Origin: Lithobates sylvaticus | Taxonomy: Eukaryota; Chordata; Amphibia; Anura; Ranidae | Length of the DNA stretch: 64,000 nucleotides | Assembly: GCA_028564925.1 (NCBI GenBank) | Contig: CM053029.1 | Coordinates: 188,994,354-189,058,353 of the forward strand | Reading direction: 5' to 3' | In this document: one piece after another, positions 1 to 12,002 of the stretch | Numbering within the stretch: position 1 is the first letter of the stretch | How the letters are laid out: every line of letters starts with the position of its first letter | The notes under the pieces: model-generated | Told to the model about the DNA's origin: nothing | The model's database searches: none | What the model saw: the letters and a program-made list of their open reading frames with translations, nothing else | Made by a program: the position numbers and the translations under genes

Positions 1-526
1 GTACGGGGGGCTGACTGGCGGGGGGGACACATCTGGATCCCCCCCAAGCACCATGCAGCACCTGAAGCCAACGGGAGTAGAAGAGAAGGGATGCCGGATA
101 ATGAGGGTAGCTGCAGGGGATCCGATTTGCACGGGGGGGACGGCTCGGGTGGAGGGGGGTAATCAGTGCTGGGGGGTGAAGGGGGATGAAGGGGATAGGA
201 AAGGAGAGTGAATGGGGGGAGCAGTTTTAGGTGGAAGGGAGCGGCGGGGGTGGAGAGGCTGGGGACAGGGAAGTGGCGGCATGGGTGGGGGGCAGTCACA
301 TTTAGGGTTAATACCTCTGGTCAGCAGGTTTTAATCCGCTGATCAGAGTTATAGAATTGTTCAGCAGAGTGTGCTGAACAATTCTGATATAAGCTTATGG
401 TCATTGAAGTGACCATAAGCTTATAGGATAGGAAAGGGAGAAATGAGGTCCATACGGCGTACACACTTGGCCACCTGCGGGCACTTCTGATGATCCGTAC
501 GGCGTACGGACCTGGCAGTGAAAGGG
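1..526. mobile_element. End of a TTAA-flanked non-autonomous DNA transposon (piggyBac-like ends)
   Basis: The block ends at a TTAA (527-530) preceded by GGCAGTGAAAGGG, so read inward the terminus is CCCTTTCACTGCC. A TTAA duplication with a CCY terminus is the pattern known for piggyBac elements. The interior is G-rich and non-coding with several hairpins. The other end lies before the window, so the family assignment is an inference from one terminus. Confidence 0.5.
354..512. repeat. Three consecutive hairpins inside the TTAA-flanked element
   Basis: Three inverted repeats lie end to end. At 354-384 a 13 bp stem (GAATTGTTCAGCA) has a 5 base loop. At 389-424 a 15 bp stem (ATAAGCTTATGGTCA) has a 6 base loop. 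At 447-512 GGTCC..TACGGCGTAC pairs with GTACGGCGTACGGACC. They sit just inside the element terminus, a common place for subterminal hairpins in MITEs. Confidence 0.7.
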
Positions 527-531
527 TTAAA

Positions 532-1849
532 GTGTATATATTTCCCAAACATTTTTTGTTCATTTTTTTTAGCGAATGCACTTACAGTCCTTATGTCAGT
601 AACTACAGAGCAGAAACTGGTAATAATCGACATCATTCTCTTAAAATCTTTCAATACACATAGACATGAATAACAATTCTTTGCTCAAGTAAACCAGACA
701 TTTACTTTAATAATCATGCATGGCAGGGGTTAATCTCGGCACTCTTTTCATGTCCTGCCTACAGATATTCTATTGAACTCAAATATTTTTATCCTCTGGT
801 ACAGAAGGAGCTTGGATAATGCTTAGCACAGGTCAATAGAAAAAGAACCCTTGTACAAAATGAATTTCTTTTTACCTTTAAGATCCGTGTCCTTTGAGAG
901 ACAGTAATAAATCTGATCCAGGTTCACCAATCAACACAAATAATTCACTCAAATGAGCTTTTGTGCTGTCACTCCTCCATCGCCTCTTGCTTGTCTGATA
1001 CGATGATGACCTTTCCAGAAAAGGTCGCTTATTAGATCTTTCTTCTGACAGAAGCCAAATTCTGTGTTCCTGTGACCTCTTACGAGCTTACACAATCATT
1101 TCAAGGGCCACATGTGATTTCACTTCTGTCCGGTTATTATCAACAATATCAATGTTTTTCATTAAAGCCAACTTTTTTTCTTCCAATTTCACATCATGTT
1201 CACAGTCAATAGCCTCAAAGATGGGTCAAAGACGGCCACAGATGTGTAACCTCTGATTACGACCAAAAAAAAGGCTTTTATAAACGTGTGAGGGGGACTG
1301 AGGAGTCATGCCGGCATATTGCAATGATTAAAAGTGCTGTTTGTAAGGCAGAAATTGATGGTGATAATACCAAATTACTGATATAGTTTTTAATAACGTT
1401 GGACTTTCACAAGCAGAAGTGATACATGGTTTTCATAAAATACTGATGATACTTTGGAAGGGCCCAGCAAAGAACCAAAACACATAAAGAAAGTAAAAAA
1501 AAACAATAAGCATAAAACATGTACAGGCGTTTGTAACAAAAAAAAAAAGTACTTTGCCATGGCAGAAAATAAAGCAGGGCTGATTTTCAATTAGTAGAGC
1601 AGAGAAAACAAGAACACAAGTGGAGCAGTTGCTCACTGTGGCACTGTCCAAACCAAGGGCTGGTTACGCGGAAAAATGTGTTTTACCAGCAAACTGCTGT
1701 CAGCATGACTACTTGACAAAAGGTTTTCCTTTTGTATGACTGAAATACTTATTTTGTGAGGGCCACAAAGCATCTTCCTTTTCTGCTGAGAAAAATTAAG
1801 ATTTAGTGCCTGTTGCCAATCCTGCACTTTAGGCTTTCCGGTATCTTTA
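532..1849. other. Unassigned A+T-rich sequence, no gene seen
   Basis: No convincing coding exon or repeat boundary is visible. The part around 1030-1260 (mixed-composition, non-repetitive, with runs such as GGCCACATGTGATTTCA) has the look of unique, possibly constrained sequence. That is an impression only. Confidence 0.35.
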
Positions 1850-2110
1850 GGCCTCATGTACGCTACAGCTGCTAAACGGAAGTTTAGGAGCAGGTGGGCG
1901 TTTTTTCCAGCAGCCCCTGAACTGTCCTCTACGTTATCTTATGCGTACATAGACACTCAGTAGTTTACAGTAGTTTATAGGCAGTTGAAGTTACAGGCTT
2001 TTTTTGAAAGCAGAAAAATCGTGTTTAGGACTGTAGTTTACTGGCATTTCAAACACTGAATGCTTGTAACCGCGGTAAACTGTGTTTATAAGCGTTTTTT
2101 AAGGGGAAAA
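1850..2110. repeat. Dispersed repeat of the 'GGCCTCATG(C/T)ACAC' family, partial
   Basis: It starts GGCCTCATGTACGCTACAGC and resembles the start at 26704 (GGTCTCATGCACATAGGAC), the start at 27418 (GGCTTCATGCACACTAG) and the reverse-complement end near 29583 in this window. These recurring ends suggest a non-autonomous DNA transposon family. The right boundary is not defined. Confidence 0.45.
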
Positions 2111-2384
2111 AATTTCTGATAACTTTCGAACATATAAAAATGCTAAAGAAACACAAATGTCACCACATGTTGTTGCCTGCATCAATAGAGTCCAGTAGCG
2201 ACAAACTCATGCAATGTTCTATTTCGTCAGAGCCTCAGCAACAGCAACATCAGGAGCATTGCCTCACACATGCTCATGATAGGATCCATATTGAAAACAC
2301 AAAAAAATAAGGCAGCTATCTACAAGCACACTGCTCTCTCTGCTGCTGCTCTGTCTTCTCTCACAGAATGGCTGAAATAGTTAA

Positions 2385-3024
2385 AGTGGATGTAAACCGG
2401 AAAATTTTTATTAATTTTTTTGTCTGGCACAATATAGAGTATGGGATTTCAGATCAGCTGTGCCCAGTCTTGCCACAAAGAGTTAATCCAGCTCTGAGCA
2501 ATCCTCATATCTTTTTTCAGTGAAATAAAACGGACAAATTGTGAAAACTTTGTCCGTTCTTCCCCCTTGCTGTGATTGACAGGTGATTTACATATCTCGT
2601 GCACTAGCCTAAGACATGCATTATTTTTTGATTCCCACCACCATTCCTTTCTTTTGCAGCTCTGCAAGGATTGGCTGTTCCACACCTCAGCATGATTTGG
2701 CATGCTGAAGTCATGTGGTTACTTTCCTGCCTTTTCACTGGATGTTGGAGATCATAGCAGAAGTTCAGTGTAAGAAATACACAGGAGAAAATGCATATTG
2801 ATCAGGGGAGGGTAGAGGTGGGCAGAGAGTCTACTGACATCACGACTCCACCCACTGAGCCCTGGAAAACAGACCCACCCACAAAATCTGCAGTTTTTCG
2901 GGTTTTATAGCAGACAGAGGGGAGACATTTGACAGATAAGTATACATGCAGGAGGCATGTATATCCTTCTAGATAACCAATATTGCAGTAGTTTAGAAAG
3001 GATGAGAGGGGGTTTACATCCACT
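2385..3024. mobile_element. TTAA-flanked MITE, 640 bp
   Basis: TTAA copies at 2381-2384 and 3025-3028 flank perfect inverted termini AGTGGATGTAAACC / GGTTTACATCCACT. The interior is non-coding; reading frames here are short and random. The TTAA duplication with termini beginning AG fits Kolobok-like rather than piggyBac-like mobilisation, but no transposase is present to prove it. Related termini recur at 12003, 52905 and 58430. Confidence 0.85.
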
Positions 3025-3028
3025 TTAA

Positions 3029-6000
3029 TAATTGACTTGTTTTTCATGCACTGTGGGCATTTGGGGTGGTCTTCTGAGGTTATCTTTAAAAAAATGCTTC
3101 TAACCTCAAATGCTAAACTCGCATAAACTCATTATGTATGTTTTCCACCGTCAGTTTCCAGCTGTCAAGTTTCCAGTGTTCAGAAAAGGTTTTCATCTGC
3201 CCTGTGTAAATGAGCCCTAAGAGAAAAAAAACTTTACTGGAGATTACTGGTGTCACCAGCCTGTTGCAGAGATATATGGACCACAGAACTGGAATGAGCA
3301 GAATTGCCAAATCCTTGGCAAATAATACATTTCTTATATGGGTATGTAATCTTTGCTTGTAGCTTTTATAATGTGGTAAAATATATAATTTTCACTCTAG
3401 ATTTAACAAACAGTAATAGCCTATGAAATGCGGTACTAAACACTGTAATTACTGTTATCAATGGTCCTCAGTGATTTGCTTGGCGAAACAAGCCACAATC
3501 AATACAAGTGTCATAAATACCCATTTTAAAGAAAAGAAAATGTCAGAGCAAAGTCACATTTTTTAGTTTATTAGCAGCAAAAAGAAAATAACTAAAATGT
3601 TTTCTTTTCAAAGGCAAAAATGTTATTCACCTTTTCCAAAGGTTCTGGCAAATTGAATCGCATGCTGACTTCTTTTAATTCCCATTGACAAAATATTACA
3701 CTAGAATTCCCAGTTCCATTCAACTGCAAAGCCGAATAATGGAGTCATGCCCCTACCTTTCCCACAGTGGACTATCCATATTGTAAATTAGACATTCAAT
3801 TGGGCCGTCTAGCTTCTAGAAAGCCAAACATTCATTTGAACCTTTTATAAGGGGTGGTGAAAACGTATTAGAGAATTTGTTTTATACATTTTTTAGGGTA
3901 ATCATTTTAAGGTGATATCTAAAACTAACACCCCCCTTTAAGTGTAGAGGGCACCTTCCAGTGCAACTGCCTACCTCTCATCCTCCTAACATATGCGCTG
4001 ATACCAACTGCAAACCCTCTCTTTGCAAATACAGACTATTTTTTATAAGCAGTACCTGGAATCTACTAGACACACCCCCAGTTGACATCACCTGGGCTTT
4101 AATTACGGGGATACAACAGGAAGAGCCATGAATGACCCAAACCTGGAAGTCGCTGGATTTTTGCAAGGCCTGCAGGGGAGATTGGGAGTGGAAAAGCTAA
4201 GAAGAATTTACATAAAATAAAGAGGAGTTTGGTATGTTATTCCTAGGCAGAGCTGACCTATAAAGTAAACCTGTGTCATTGAAGCTGTTCAACATTCCTA
4301 AGTAAATTCCTGGAATTGGGAAAATGAGCACCCCACCTATTGTATCCAGTCATGCAGTGCAAAAAAAACAATTGGCCATGTGAGCAGTGGGTCTACCTCA
4401 ATAAGAACTGGTCACCTGGACAGGGAATGATGGGAAATCTCTCCAACAACAGGGATACAAACAACAGTAAAATCACGTTCTTTTTAAAACTACAGAGAAG
4501 GCATAGGGCATTTGACAGTTGTTTATTATTGTCTAGGTCTCTTTTGGAGGATTTCTTTAGAGTAACACTTTCATATACAGTATTCCAAGCTGCTTTAAAA
4601 TACACCACCTGCCATAAGCTAAGGTGCCCGCTGCTATACATTTGGTACCTTGACTGATACTTGGTATATGTGATTTCATCATCCTATATACATAATAAAG
4701 TTGGGGCTGTATTTTATTCAGAATTAGGTGCACCTAAATGATGTGCCCCTTTTTACAATTTATACACCTTCACCCCCAGACAGTGAACAAACCAGAGTAT
4801 TTCCTGAGCTAAAGTTTTAGGACTCCCCTTGACAGTCTTCATGTCTTGTCTAGCAGTACAGATGTGGAATTCAACTGGGGTAAGGCAAACATAAGCTTTA
4901 CATAAAAATGTATACAACCCTTCATATCCAGCAGTCCTAGGCAGAGACCCAGAAGAATTTTATAGTAAATACTGCCCTTGAGAAGGACAATGTGGTTTTG
5001 TCTACAGGTCCTACTGCATTGCAGTTCAATATGGATGCTCTGAGAGCAGAACTCTGGCCAGTCCAAATCAGTGGATGTTAAATACCCACAAGAACCGTAT
5101 AGTGAATAATGCCCTAGAGAAGGGTCATGAGGTTTTGTACATGGGCTCTTTACTTCATTAAGGTTTAAGGTTGTTGCTTCAAGAGCAAATTTAAATCATT
5201 GAGGGCCAAATGCAACATCTTTACTCCCAACCTCTGTTTTCTCTGAGTTTTACATTTCCATTCAGTCAGCTTGCAATACAAGATAAAGGGTGCCATGAAT
5301 CAAAGAGACTTTTGTAACACAACATGTAGCCCATCAATTATTAACCACAACTTTCTTTTGTTAGTGCATCAAATGTAATAAATACATTTTTCATGCCCGT
5401 TACACTGAATTCACTTCTCCTAGAAAAGGTGAACTTCAGCTTTAACTTGTGGGATTAGAACATCAATACACTCCTCTAACTTTTCAGCATTTGGATTTGG
5501 ATTAGTACCTGGGTCATATATTCGGGAACAGGCCCTGGGCCAAAGGGGAAAGAAAAAAGTCTGTGTAAAAGATTTAATAATGTGTGTGTAAATGCTGCAA
5601 AGTATGGACATTTTTACTTCTATACAGTGAGAATATGAGATGTTATTTCAAATAAAACTAATTGAGGTGGACATTTGGTTGACAGTTTTGAGGTAGTCCT
5701 GAGTACTAAGCACCCATATTTGTTTATGATCACTAGGGAGGGCATCAAGGTACTTCCTTATTTTCAACCTCATATGCAAAAGGGGATGGTGCATACATTT
5801 AATTTCTATGTCAGTATTATGAATATTTTTGTATATGTGTGCATATACACACATTTAGGCCTGATGCTGTAGAGTTGTCGTGATCAGGCTAGGCTTTCTC
5901 CCTCAAACCCTGATGGTGAATAACACCTTAGTCTAAACACAAAGGCAGGTTGCATTCATTGTAATGGTTTCACTACAGCCCAAAGAGGCGCTCTGTTGAC

Positions 6001-6286
6001 TACTATCTAGTGGTCACACTAAACTATCATGTTTCAATATCTGTAAGAATATTATATCTCGGACCACCGATTTATTTGTTTATATGCGCCCTTAAAGTTG
6101 GTGACTGCAGTGCATTAAAACCAATTCTCCTATATCCTCTAACAATTATTAATTCTGTTGAATCAAGGTTTATTACCAATTTCAACATACAGGTAATCTG
6201 AAATAACAACAGACAGGTACCTTGAGCCAACAATATATCAAAACACACATAGTCAAATATTGAACCTTTAGAGTATAGTGACTATT
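3029..6286. other. Largely unique sequence without a recognised gene
   Basis: About 3.2 kb with no clear transposon boundary. The stretch 3390-3770 is non-repetitive, A+T-rich and has the texture of conserved non-coding DNA. On the minus strand a pyrimidine tract and CAG near 5534 precede 36 open codons ending in a stop at about 5419; I do not accept this as an exon (see rejected items). A possible repeat lies at about 3900-4200. Confidence 0.35.
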
Positions 6287-6363
6287 AAAAGTAGAAATGA
6301 TGGAACAGTGTATTCTCATGCATATCCCGGATTACGGGAATACTCCTATCTCCTGACCCTGGA

Positions 6364-6612
6364 ATGGCACTACTAAATCTCAATATAGAGAAATTCCCCC
6401 CCAACTACCGTACTGTAGTGACACATATCTTTCTCGCTGCCAGATCAATTATAACCAAAAACTGGAAATCAAAGGTATCGCCCAATATATCCGAGGTCCT
6501 ACTTATCACGCACTCTAATTACCTTTTTGAGTCAATGATAGCAAAGAAGGAAGGTAGATATCGTTCACTGCAAAATCATTGGAATGTATGGTCTTCATGG
6601 TATAAAAAATGA
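6364..6612 (+). pseudogene. L1 ORF2 C-terminal fragment
   Basis: 82 codons matching the style of the extreme C-terminus of L1-clade ORF2 proteins, after the reverse transcriptase and Cys-rich regions: an aromatic/basic helix (HIFLAARSIITKNWKS) followed by a short tail. The insertion is truncated upstream, so no endonuclease or polymerase remains. It could not act on its own. Confidence 0.75.
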
Positions 6613-6673
6613 ATACTGCTTGCTTGAAACAGGCCACTGCCTGAAATGCTAATCTGCTCCACCCATGTGCGGT

Positions 6674-6782
6674 CCACCCCCCCCCCTCTCTCTCTTCTCC
6701 CCTTCCCTCCTCTTCTCCCTCCCCCCCACCTCTCCCTCCCCCCCTCTATCCCCCCTTCCCCCCCTTCCCCTCCCCCCCTTAC
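6674..6782 (+). repeat. C/T-only tract in the L1 3' UTR
   Basis: About 110 bases of almost pure pyrimidine (CCCTCTCC-like) between the ORF2 fragment and the poly-A signal of the truncated L1. Polypurine/polypyrimidine tracts are common in L1 3' UTRs. Confidence 0.85.
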
Positions 6783-7023
6783 CTCTGGTTATGATAGAAC
6801 TATATGTATTTATGGGAAGAACCTCTTCCCCCTTCTCAGCTATATACTTACTGTATTTATAGTAATATTACACTTGTAACTCTGGTTAAAGCATCCTAAC
6901 ACACTATGTAACCACCGTTATTTCTACTCCTATGTTTATTGTACATTGTTTGTACTCTGTTTGTACAAAACTTTATTCTTCAATAAAAACTAATTTAAAA
7001 AAAAAAAAAAAAGTAGAAATGAT

Positions 7024-8125
7024 CACTGTTCATAAGGCAGACTTATTAGGCACATTATTTAAAATAACAACATAGCCACCAAACTTTACCCAGGAACGGC
7101 ATACAATTAATAATTCTGAAATCCCAATTGCTGAGACTGTCCAGAGACTAAGAGACTCCACTATGGTAAACAAAAGGCAAAACTGCTGAAGATGTAAAGT
7201 GCAGGCACCTAGAGGTGCTGTTATGGCCAAATCTCAGTCTGTTCTGACAGGTAAAGCTCCCACACTCCTGGGTACTTTCAGAGTATGCTGCTAAGCCCAG
7301 GCCTGTAGATTCTTATTGGTTCATCACTACGATGGGCAGCATCACTCTCCAATTGAAATCTGCAGGAGGAAGGAAGTGGTAAGCAAATTTCGAGCACCAT
7401 CAGAAAGTGCTGAAGCTTTGCCAGTAAGAATGACCCAGCATTCAACGAGGACAGGAAAATTCGAGAAGCTTCTGCAGGTATGTGAAGGTATCTCTGTTTG
7501 TCTGCATTTTATATTTGCAGCAGTCTGGCTTTTGTTGACAGAGTCTCTTTAAACAAGGTTTACCCAATTTCCTTAAAAATAACTTGATATTTAAGACAAG
7601 AGTTTTAAATTATTTATATTACAATTTATGGATTATATTCTTAATTTAACCCCTCCCCTTCCATTATCAACATGTGTCCTGCATATGGTATGGCAAACGG
7701 CACAGTTTATTATTTCTTCTTAACACTAAAAAAATCATTTGTCACCTTCATTTAGAAACACTAAAAGGAGACTATAAAAAAAACATAAGGTTGGAGTTCA
7801 CTGGTACATTTTGTTTCTTTTCAGACATATTCTAAATATACTGTTATATGCATATGTAAGGACTTTTCAAAACCATTTAAAACTTTTGTATTTGTTGTTT
7901 TCAATACCGGGGGGAACATTTAGATCTTGTGTCAGGTTGTATTGGTGGCTGTGTCCCAGTTGGGGTGACTTCTACTTTCAGGCATGGTGACACACTTTAC
8001 TGAGAATGGAAGTCAATAAAAATCTCCACAGTAGTGACACAGACATCAATAATGTCTAGATGGAGGTTCTAAAGCTTTTCTAACTGTAATTTAAACATAA
8101 AAATCATTTTGGCTGGGATTGGGCT
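7024..8125. other. Unassigned sequence between the L1 insertion and a TA-flanked MITE
   Basis: No gene recognised. A 78-codon plus-strand frame at 7316-7552 overlaps a possible GT donor (CAG/GTATGT near 7475) but has no recognisable domain and no acceptor that I can defend. Confidence 0.35.
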
Positions 8126-8127
8126 TA

Positions 8128-8620
8128 CCGTATATACTGGAGTATAAGCCGAGTTTTTCAGCACATTTTTTTGTGCTGAAAATGCCCCCCTCAGCTTATA
8201 CTCGAGTCAAGCACAGAGAATGACATTTTCCAACCCGAATTTGGGGCCCTGTATCCTGGGGCCACCTGGTGATAGGAACACCAAATTTGGATATGTTATA
8301 GTGGTAGATCCACTGGGTTTGCATACTAAATTGAGATAAGGGGCCCCAAAGTCGGGTCAGAAAATGTCATTCTCTGCTGTAGAAAAGTGCTTAACATTTT
8401 CCAACCCGAATTTGGGGCCCTGTATCTCAGGGGCACTTGGTGATAGGAACACCAAATTTGGTATGCAAACCCATACCAACAACATATCCAAATTTGGTGT
8501 TCCTATCACCAAGTGACCCAGAGATCCGGGGCCCCAAAGTCGGTCAACTGTGTCCATCTGCAGCAATGTCATTTCGGAACCCTTTGGGTCCAGAGACCCC
8601 AAATTTGAGGACCTAGCACA
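8128..8620 (+). mobile_element. TA-flanked MITE, right end lost (copy A of the CCGTATATACT family)
   Basis: It starts after TA (8126-8127) with CCGTATATACTGGAGTATAA, the same terminus as the full copy at 10119. Inside are about two and a half hairpin units built on GGGGCCC..GTATCTC and its complement, diverged from those at 10119. The closing inverted repeat is absent. Confidence 0.75.
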
Positions 8621-10116
8621 TGTTAAATGTGTGCATGGAATTTTCAAATAAAATCATTACTTCTGTCAGTGCTATATGTAGCTTCACCCCAGGCTAAAGT
8701 CTAATTTGTGGGAGTTCCTATGAGGGTGTTACAGCCAGCACTGAATCCAAATCCCCTCCTCATTCTGCAGCTTTCTGTGTCCTCTGCTACCTCCTCTGGG
8801 CATAACGGTACACACAGTAAAGTGGGCACAACCCAAGACTCCACTTCTGGAAGCTGCCATACAAGCTGGAGCATCTGCAGCCCTTTATGTAATCATGCAG
8901 CCATGTGCTTCTTCTGATCTCCTCTGTAAATATTTTTGGTAGTAACAAGAATGACTGAGCCTGGACTCTCTGACAGCTATTCAGGGGAGAGAGAGTTATT
9001 ATTCACAAAAACACAAGCCCACATCAAAACATACCAGCTACTACACTAATCTCTATCAGACAAGAGTGTCTTGAGTGACAGCACTCTTCTTCAGCCACCA
9101 TCATTCACAAAACAAGCTGGAAGTTACTCCTCCACTCTCTCTCTCTCCCATGAATAGCTCAGTTTTCCTCATCAACTGGCAAGTGAGATAATTGGAGGCT
9201 TATGGGCTAGCACAAAGGAATTATTTAATTCAAATAACCAACAATGATTTATTTTCTTTCATAAATATGTATTTGTTTGGCCAAATTTTAACATAGGCCA
9301 CAGTGTTATTCAAGGGGTAACCTGAAGACGTATTAATGATGAATTCAAATAAAATATGAAGCCACCCTGGCTATAATACATCAACACAAAAATGACATGG
9401 TGTTCATCCAGACAATGCTGGACGACTATTCCCCCACTAAACAACACCATGACTGATTTAAGAAAACAGGGGCGGGTGGGAGTCCCAAAGGGTCTGCAGG
9501 TAACAACCGGACTTCCTGTTTTTATATGTTCCAGAATCTCGGGGTTTGTCAACACGCCAATTTCATCCAATCCACTGCTTGTTACTGTGCAGGGGAACTG
9601 CTGCTGTATTCAATGACAACCTTTAATAGACTAATAGGGAAACATGCATTCCCCTTTGAGCTCTCCCATGTAGGTCCTGCATATTGCATGGATCTGTCAG
9701 GGCTGCACAGAAAAACTGCAGATGTTCTGTCTGACAGCATTGAGAGGAGGAAGTGGTTTATGTGGGCTCTCCTGTGTTCGCTATCTGTACCACCCTCTCT
9801 CCTCTATGCTGCCAACAAGAACACCATCTCCTTCTTTAAAAAGATTTTCATCTTCTGGTAGGACATCTTTAAATCTTTGGTTTAGTATAGCATAGAGAGG
9901 GCAAGAATTAAAATGTATATATGGCAAGAACAAAAATATGAATTTGGTTTAAAAAAAGTAAACTGTACATCCCAAAAATCGGTGGTAAATGGCAGGTGTT
10001 GTACTTTAGGGGTAGGTAAATTGTGATTTAAAATCATGTCACACCAGAGATCCTGCTGGTGGGTTTAATCCCAATTCTTGTTTAAATTACAATGATTTAG
10101 AACCCTAGAACCCACT
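8621..10116. other. Unassigned sequence, no gene seen
   Basis: It contains open frames of up to 111 codons (9526-9861) with no recognisable domain and compositional bias towards leucine, serine and phenylalanine. I see no splice-bounded exon or clear transposon end. It may contain old repeats beyond recognition by eye. Confidence 0.3.
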
Positions 10117-10118
10117 TA

Positions 10119-10963
10119 CCGTATATACTCAAGTATAAGCCGAGTTTTTCAGCACATTTTTTTGTGCTGAAAGTGCCCCCCTCGGCTTATACTCGAGTCA
10201 AGCACTTTTCTGCAGCAAAAAAAAAATTTCCGACCCGACTTTGGGGCCCCGTATCTCGGGGCCACTTGGGTCTAGGAATCCCAATTTGGTGTGTCAACCC
10301 AGTGGACCTAGCACTCTAACATATCCAAAGATGGGGTTCCTAGCACTAAGTGGCCCCGAGATACGGGGCCCCAAAATCGGTTCGGAAAATGTCATTCTCT
10401 GCTGCAGAAAAGTGCTTGACATTTTCTGACCCGAATTTGCGGCCCCATATCTCGGGGACACTTGGAGCTAGGAACCCCAAATTTGGCATTCAAACCCAGT
10501 TGAACTAGCACTACAACATATCCAAAGATTGGGTTCCTAGCACTAGGTGGCCCCGAGATACAGGGCCCCAAAGTCGGTTCAGAAAATGTCATTCTCTGCT
10601 GCAGAAAAGTGCTTGAGATTTTATGACCCGAATTTGGGGCCCCATATCTCGGGGACACTTGGTGCTAGGAACCCCAAATGTTGTATTCCAACCCAGTGGA
10701 ATTAGCACTACAACATATCCAAAGGTGGGGTTCCTAGCACTAAGTGACCCCGAGATACAGAGCCCCAAATCGGTCAACTGTGTCCATCTGCATGGGCACA
10801 GTGAGGCTGCAAATGGGCATCGTTGACCCTCTTTTCCACTTACAGTAGCTGCGCATTTCTCACCCTAGGCTTATACTCAAGTCAATAAGTTTTCCCAGTT
10901 GTTTGTGGTAAAATTAGGTGCCTCGGCTTATATTCGGGTCGGCCTATACTCGAGTATATACGG
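10119..10963 (+). mobile_element. TA-flanked MITE, full length 845 bp (copy B)
   Basis: TA at 10117-10118 and 10964-10965 flanks inverted termini CCGTATATACTCAAGTATAA / ..CTCGAGTATATACGG. A TA duplication suggests Tc1/mariner-type mobilisation. The core is three tandem units of about 197 bp (landmark GCTGCAGAAAAGTGCTT at 10401 and 10598), each an imperfect hairpin in which GGGGCCCCGTATCTCGGGGC pairs with GCCCCGAGATACGGGGCCCC. Near 10790 there is a remnant of the 21 bp GGGCACAGTGAGGCTGCA motif that is amplified in copy C. Confidence 0.9.
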
Positions 10964-11039
10964 TACTAACAGAAGGGCAAGTGAGAGTTGTGTAGCAAAT
11001 CAATATTCAAATTGCATTCCCCTTCAAACACTAACCCTG

Positions 11040-11606
11040 CATTGATTGTATTGTATCACTGGTGATGTCAGTGGCAGTTAGTCAGTCCCCCCCCCCCCCA
11101 GCATCAGTTAGTATCAGATTGTCCACCGCACTATTGCAACCTGCAATGGCTGATCACAGCCATTAGTAGTAGAAAAAAAAAAAAAATTCCAGTAAATATA
11201 CCAGTTTGTGGACGCTAGAACTTTCACTCAAACCAATCAATATACACTTATTGGGAATTTTTTTTTTTTTTACCAAAGACATGTAGCAGAATACATTTTG
11301 TTCTAAATTCAGGAAGAAATGTGATTTTAATTTTTTTATTGGATATGTTTTATAGCAGAAAGTAAAAAATATTGTTTTTTTTTTTTTTTAAATGTTTGGT
11401 CTTTTTTCATTTATATTGCAAAAATAAAAAAAAACCAGTGGTGATCAAATACCACCAAAATCTCTATTTGTGTGAAAAAAAATGATATAAATTTTGTTTG
11501 GGTGCAGCGTTGCATGTCCGCTCAATTACCAGTTAAAGAAGCGCAGTGCCGAATAGCAAAAACGGCCTGGTCATGAAGGAGGTAAAATGTTGCGGCGCTT
11601 AAGTGG
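11040..11606 (+). mobile_element. Right part of the large TTAA 'CCACTT' family
   Basis: It ends GCGCTTAAGTGG followed by TTAA (11607-11610). The body matches the 3' parts of the copies at 46440-46690 and 47590-48605 (TTTGTGGACGCTA..AACTTT, GTAAAAAATATTG, CAGTGCCGAA). It is non-coding. The left end is missing, or lies beyond the MITE at 10119. Confidence 0.75.
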
Positions 11607-11612
11607 TTAAAT

Positions 11613-11996
11613 AATAAACATGTCATATGTACCTGCTCCTGGCTCCTCCACCCTGCCGAGTGCCCAACAGAGCCCTTTGCTATGGGGGCACTTGTACGGG
11701 CTGCTCCTGGGCTGTGCTTTGTGTGTCCATTGATACACAGAGCTCAGCGCAGCTCAGCTCCACCCCTCGCTCCTTTCTAACTGGTTGTGATTGACATCAG
11801 CAGGAGCCCGCTGCTGTCTCTGAGCTTATGAGGAAGGAGAGAGTGGAGAGCAGGTGCTCTCGTGCCTAGCTCTGGATTGAGATCAAGCTCAGGTACGTAA
11901 AAGGGGGGGGGGGGGCTGGGGAGCTGCAACCAGAAGGTTTTGACCTTAATGCATAGAATGCATTAACGTGGTTGTAAAGGTAGAAGTTATTTTTTA
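11613..11996 (+). repeat. Fragment of the 'CTCTGTGC' TTAA MITE family
   Basis: It resembles 52905-53346 and 58430-59023: AAACATGTCATA near the start, then CTATGGGGGCAC, then GGGGGCTGGGG..GCTGCA and CTTAATGCATAGAATGCATTAA near the end. The typical terminal inverted repeat is decayed on the left. Confidence 0.6.
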
Positions 11997-12002
11997 GCTT
12001 AA

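Larger units (their letters stand above)
6302..7008 (+). mobile_element. 5'-truncated L1 LINE insertion
   Basis: The 15 bp duplication AAAAGTAGAAATGAT flanks it at 6287-6301 and 7009-7023. The 3' end has AATAAA (about 6981) and a poly-A tail. At 6364-6612 it encodes 82 residues like the C-terminus of L1 ORF2 (THIFLAARSIITKNWKS, then a W..W pattern). The rest is 3' UTR with a pyrimidine-rich tract. The target begins TT/AAAA on the top strand, as known for the L1 endonuclease. Confidence 0.88.

Noticed and set aside
5408-5540. Possible terminal exon on the minus strand (pyrimidine tract, CAG, then 36 codons ending EVHLF and stop)
   Set aside because: The splice signal is attractive, but there is no recognisable protein, no upstream partner exon, and the end (AAAGCTGAAGTTCACC) resembles common frog repeat text.
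8357-8647. 96-codon minus-strand frame and the similar frames at 10241-10826
   Set aside because: They lie in the hairpin units of the TA-flanked MITE; their similarity to each other reflects the repeat, not a protein family.
9526-9861. 111-codon plus-strand frame
   Set aside because: No domain, no splice signals that can be defended, and biased composition. Treated as chance.
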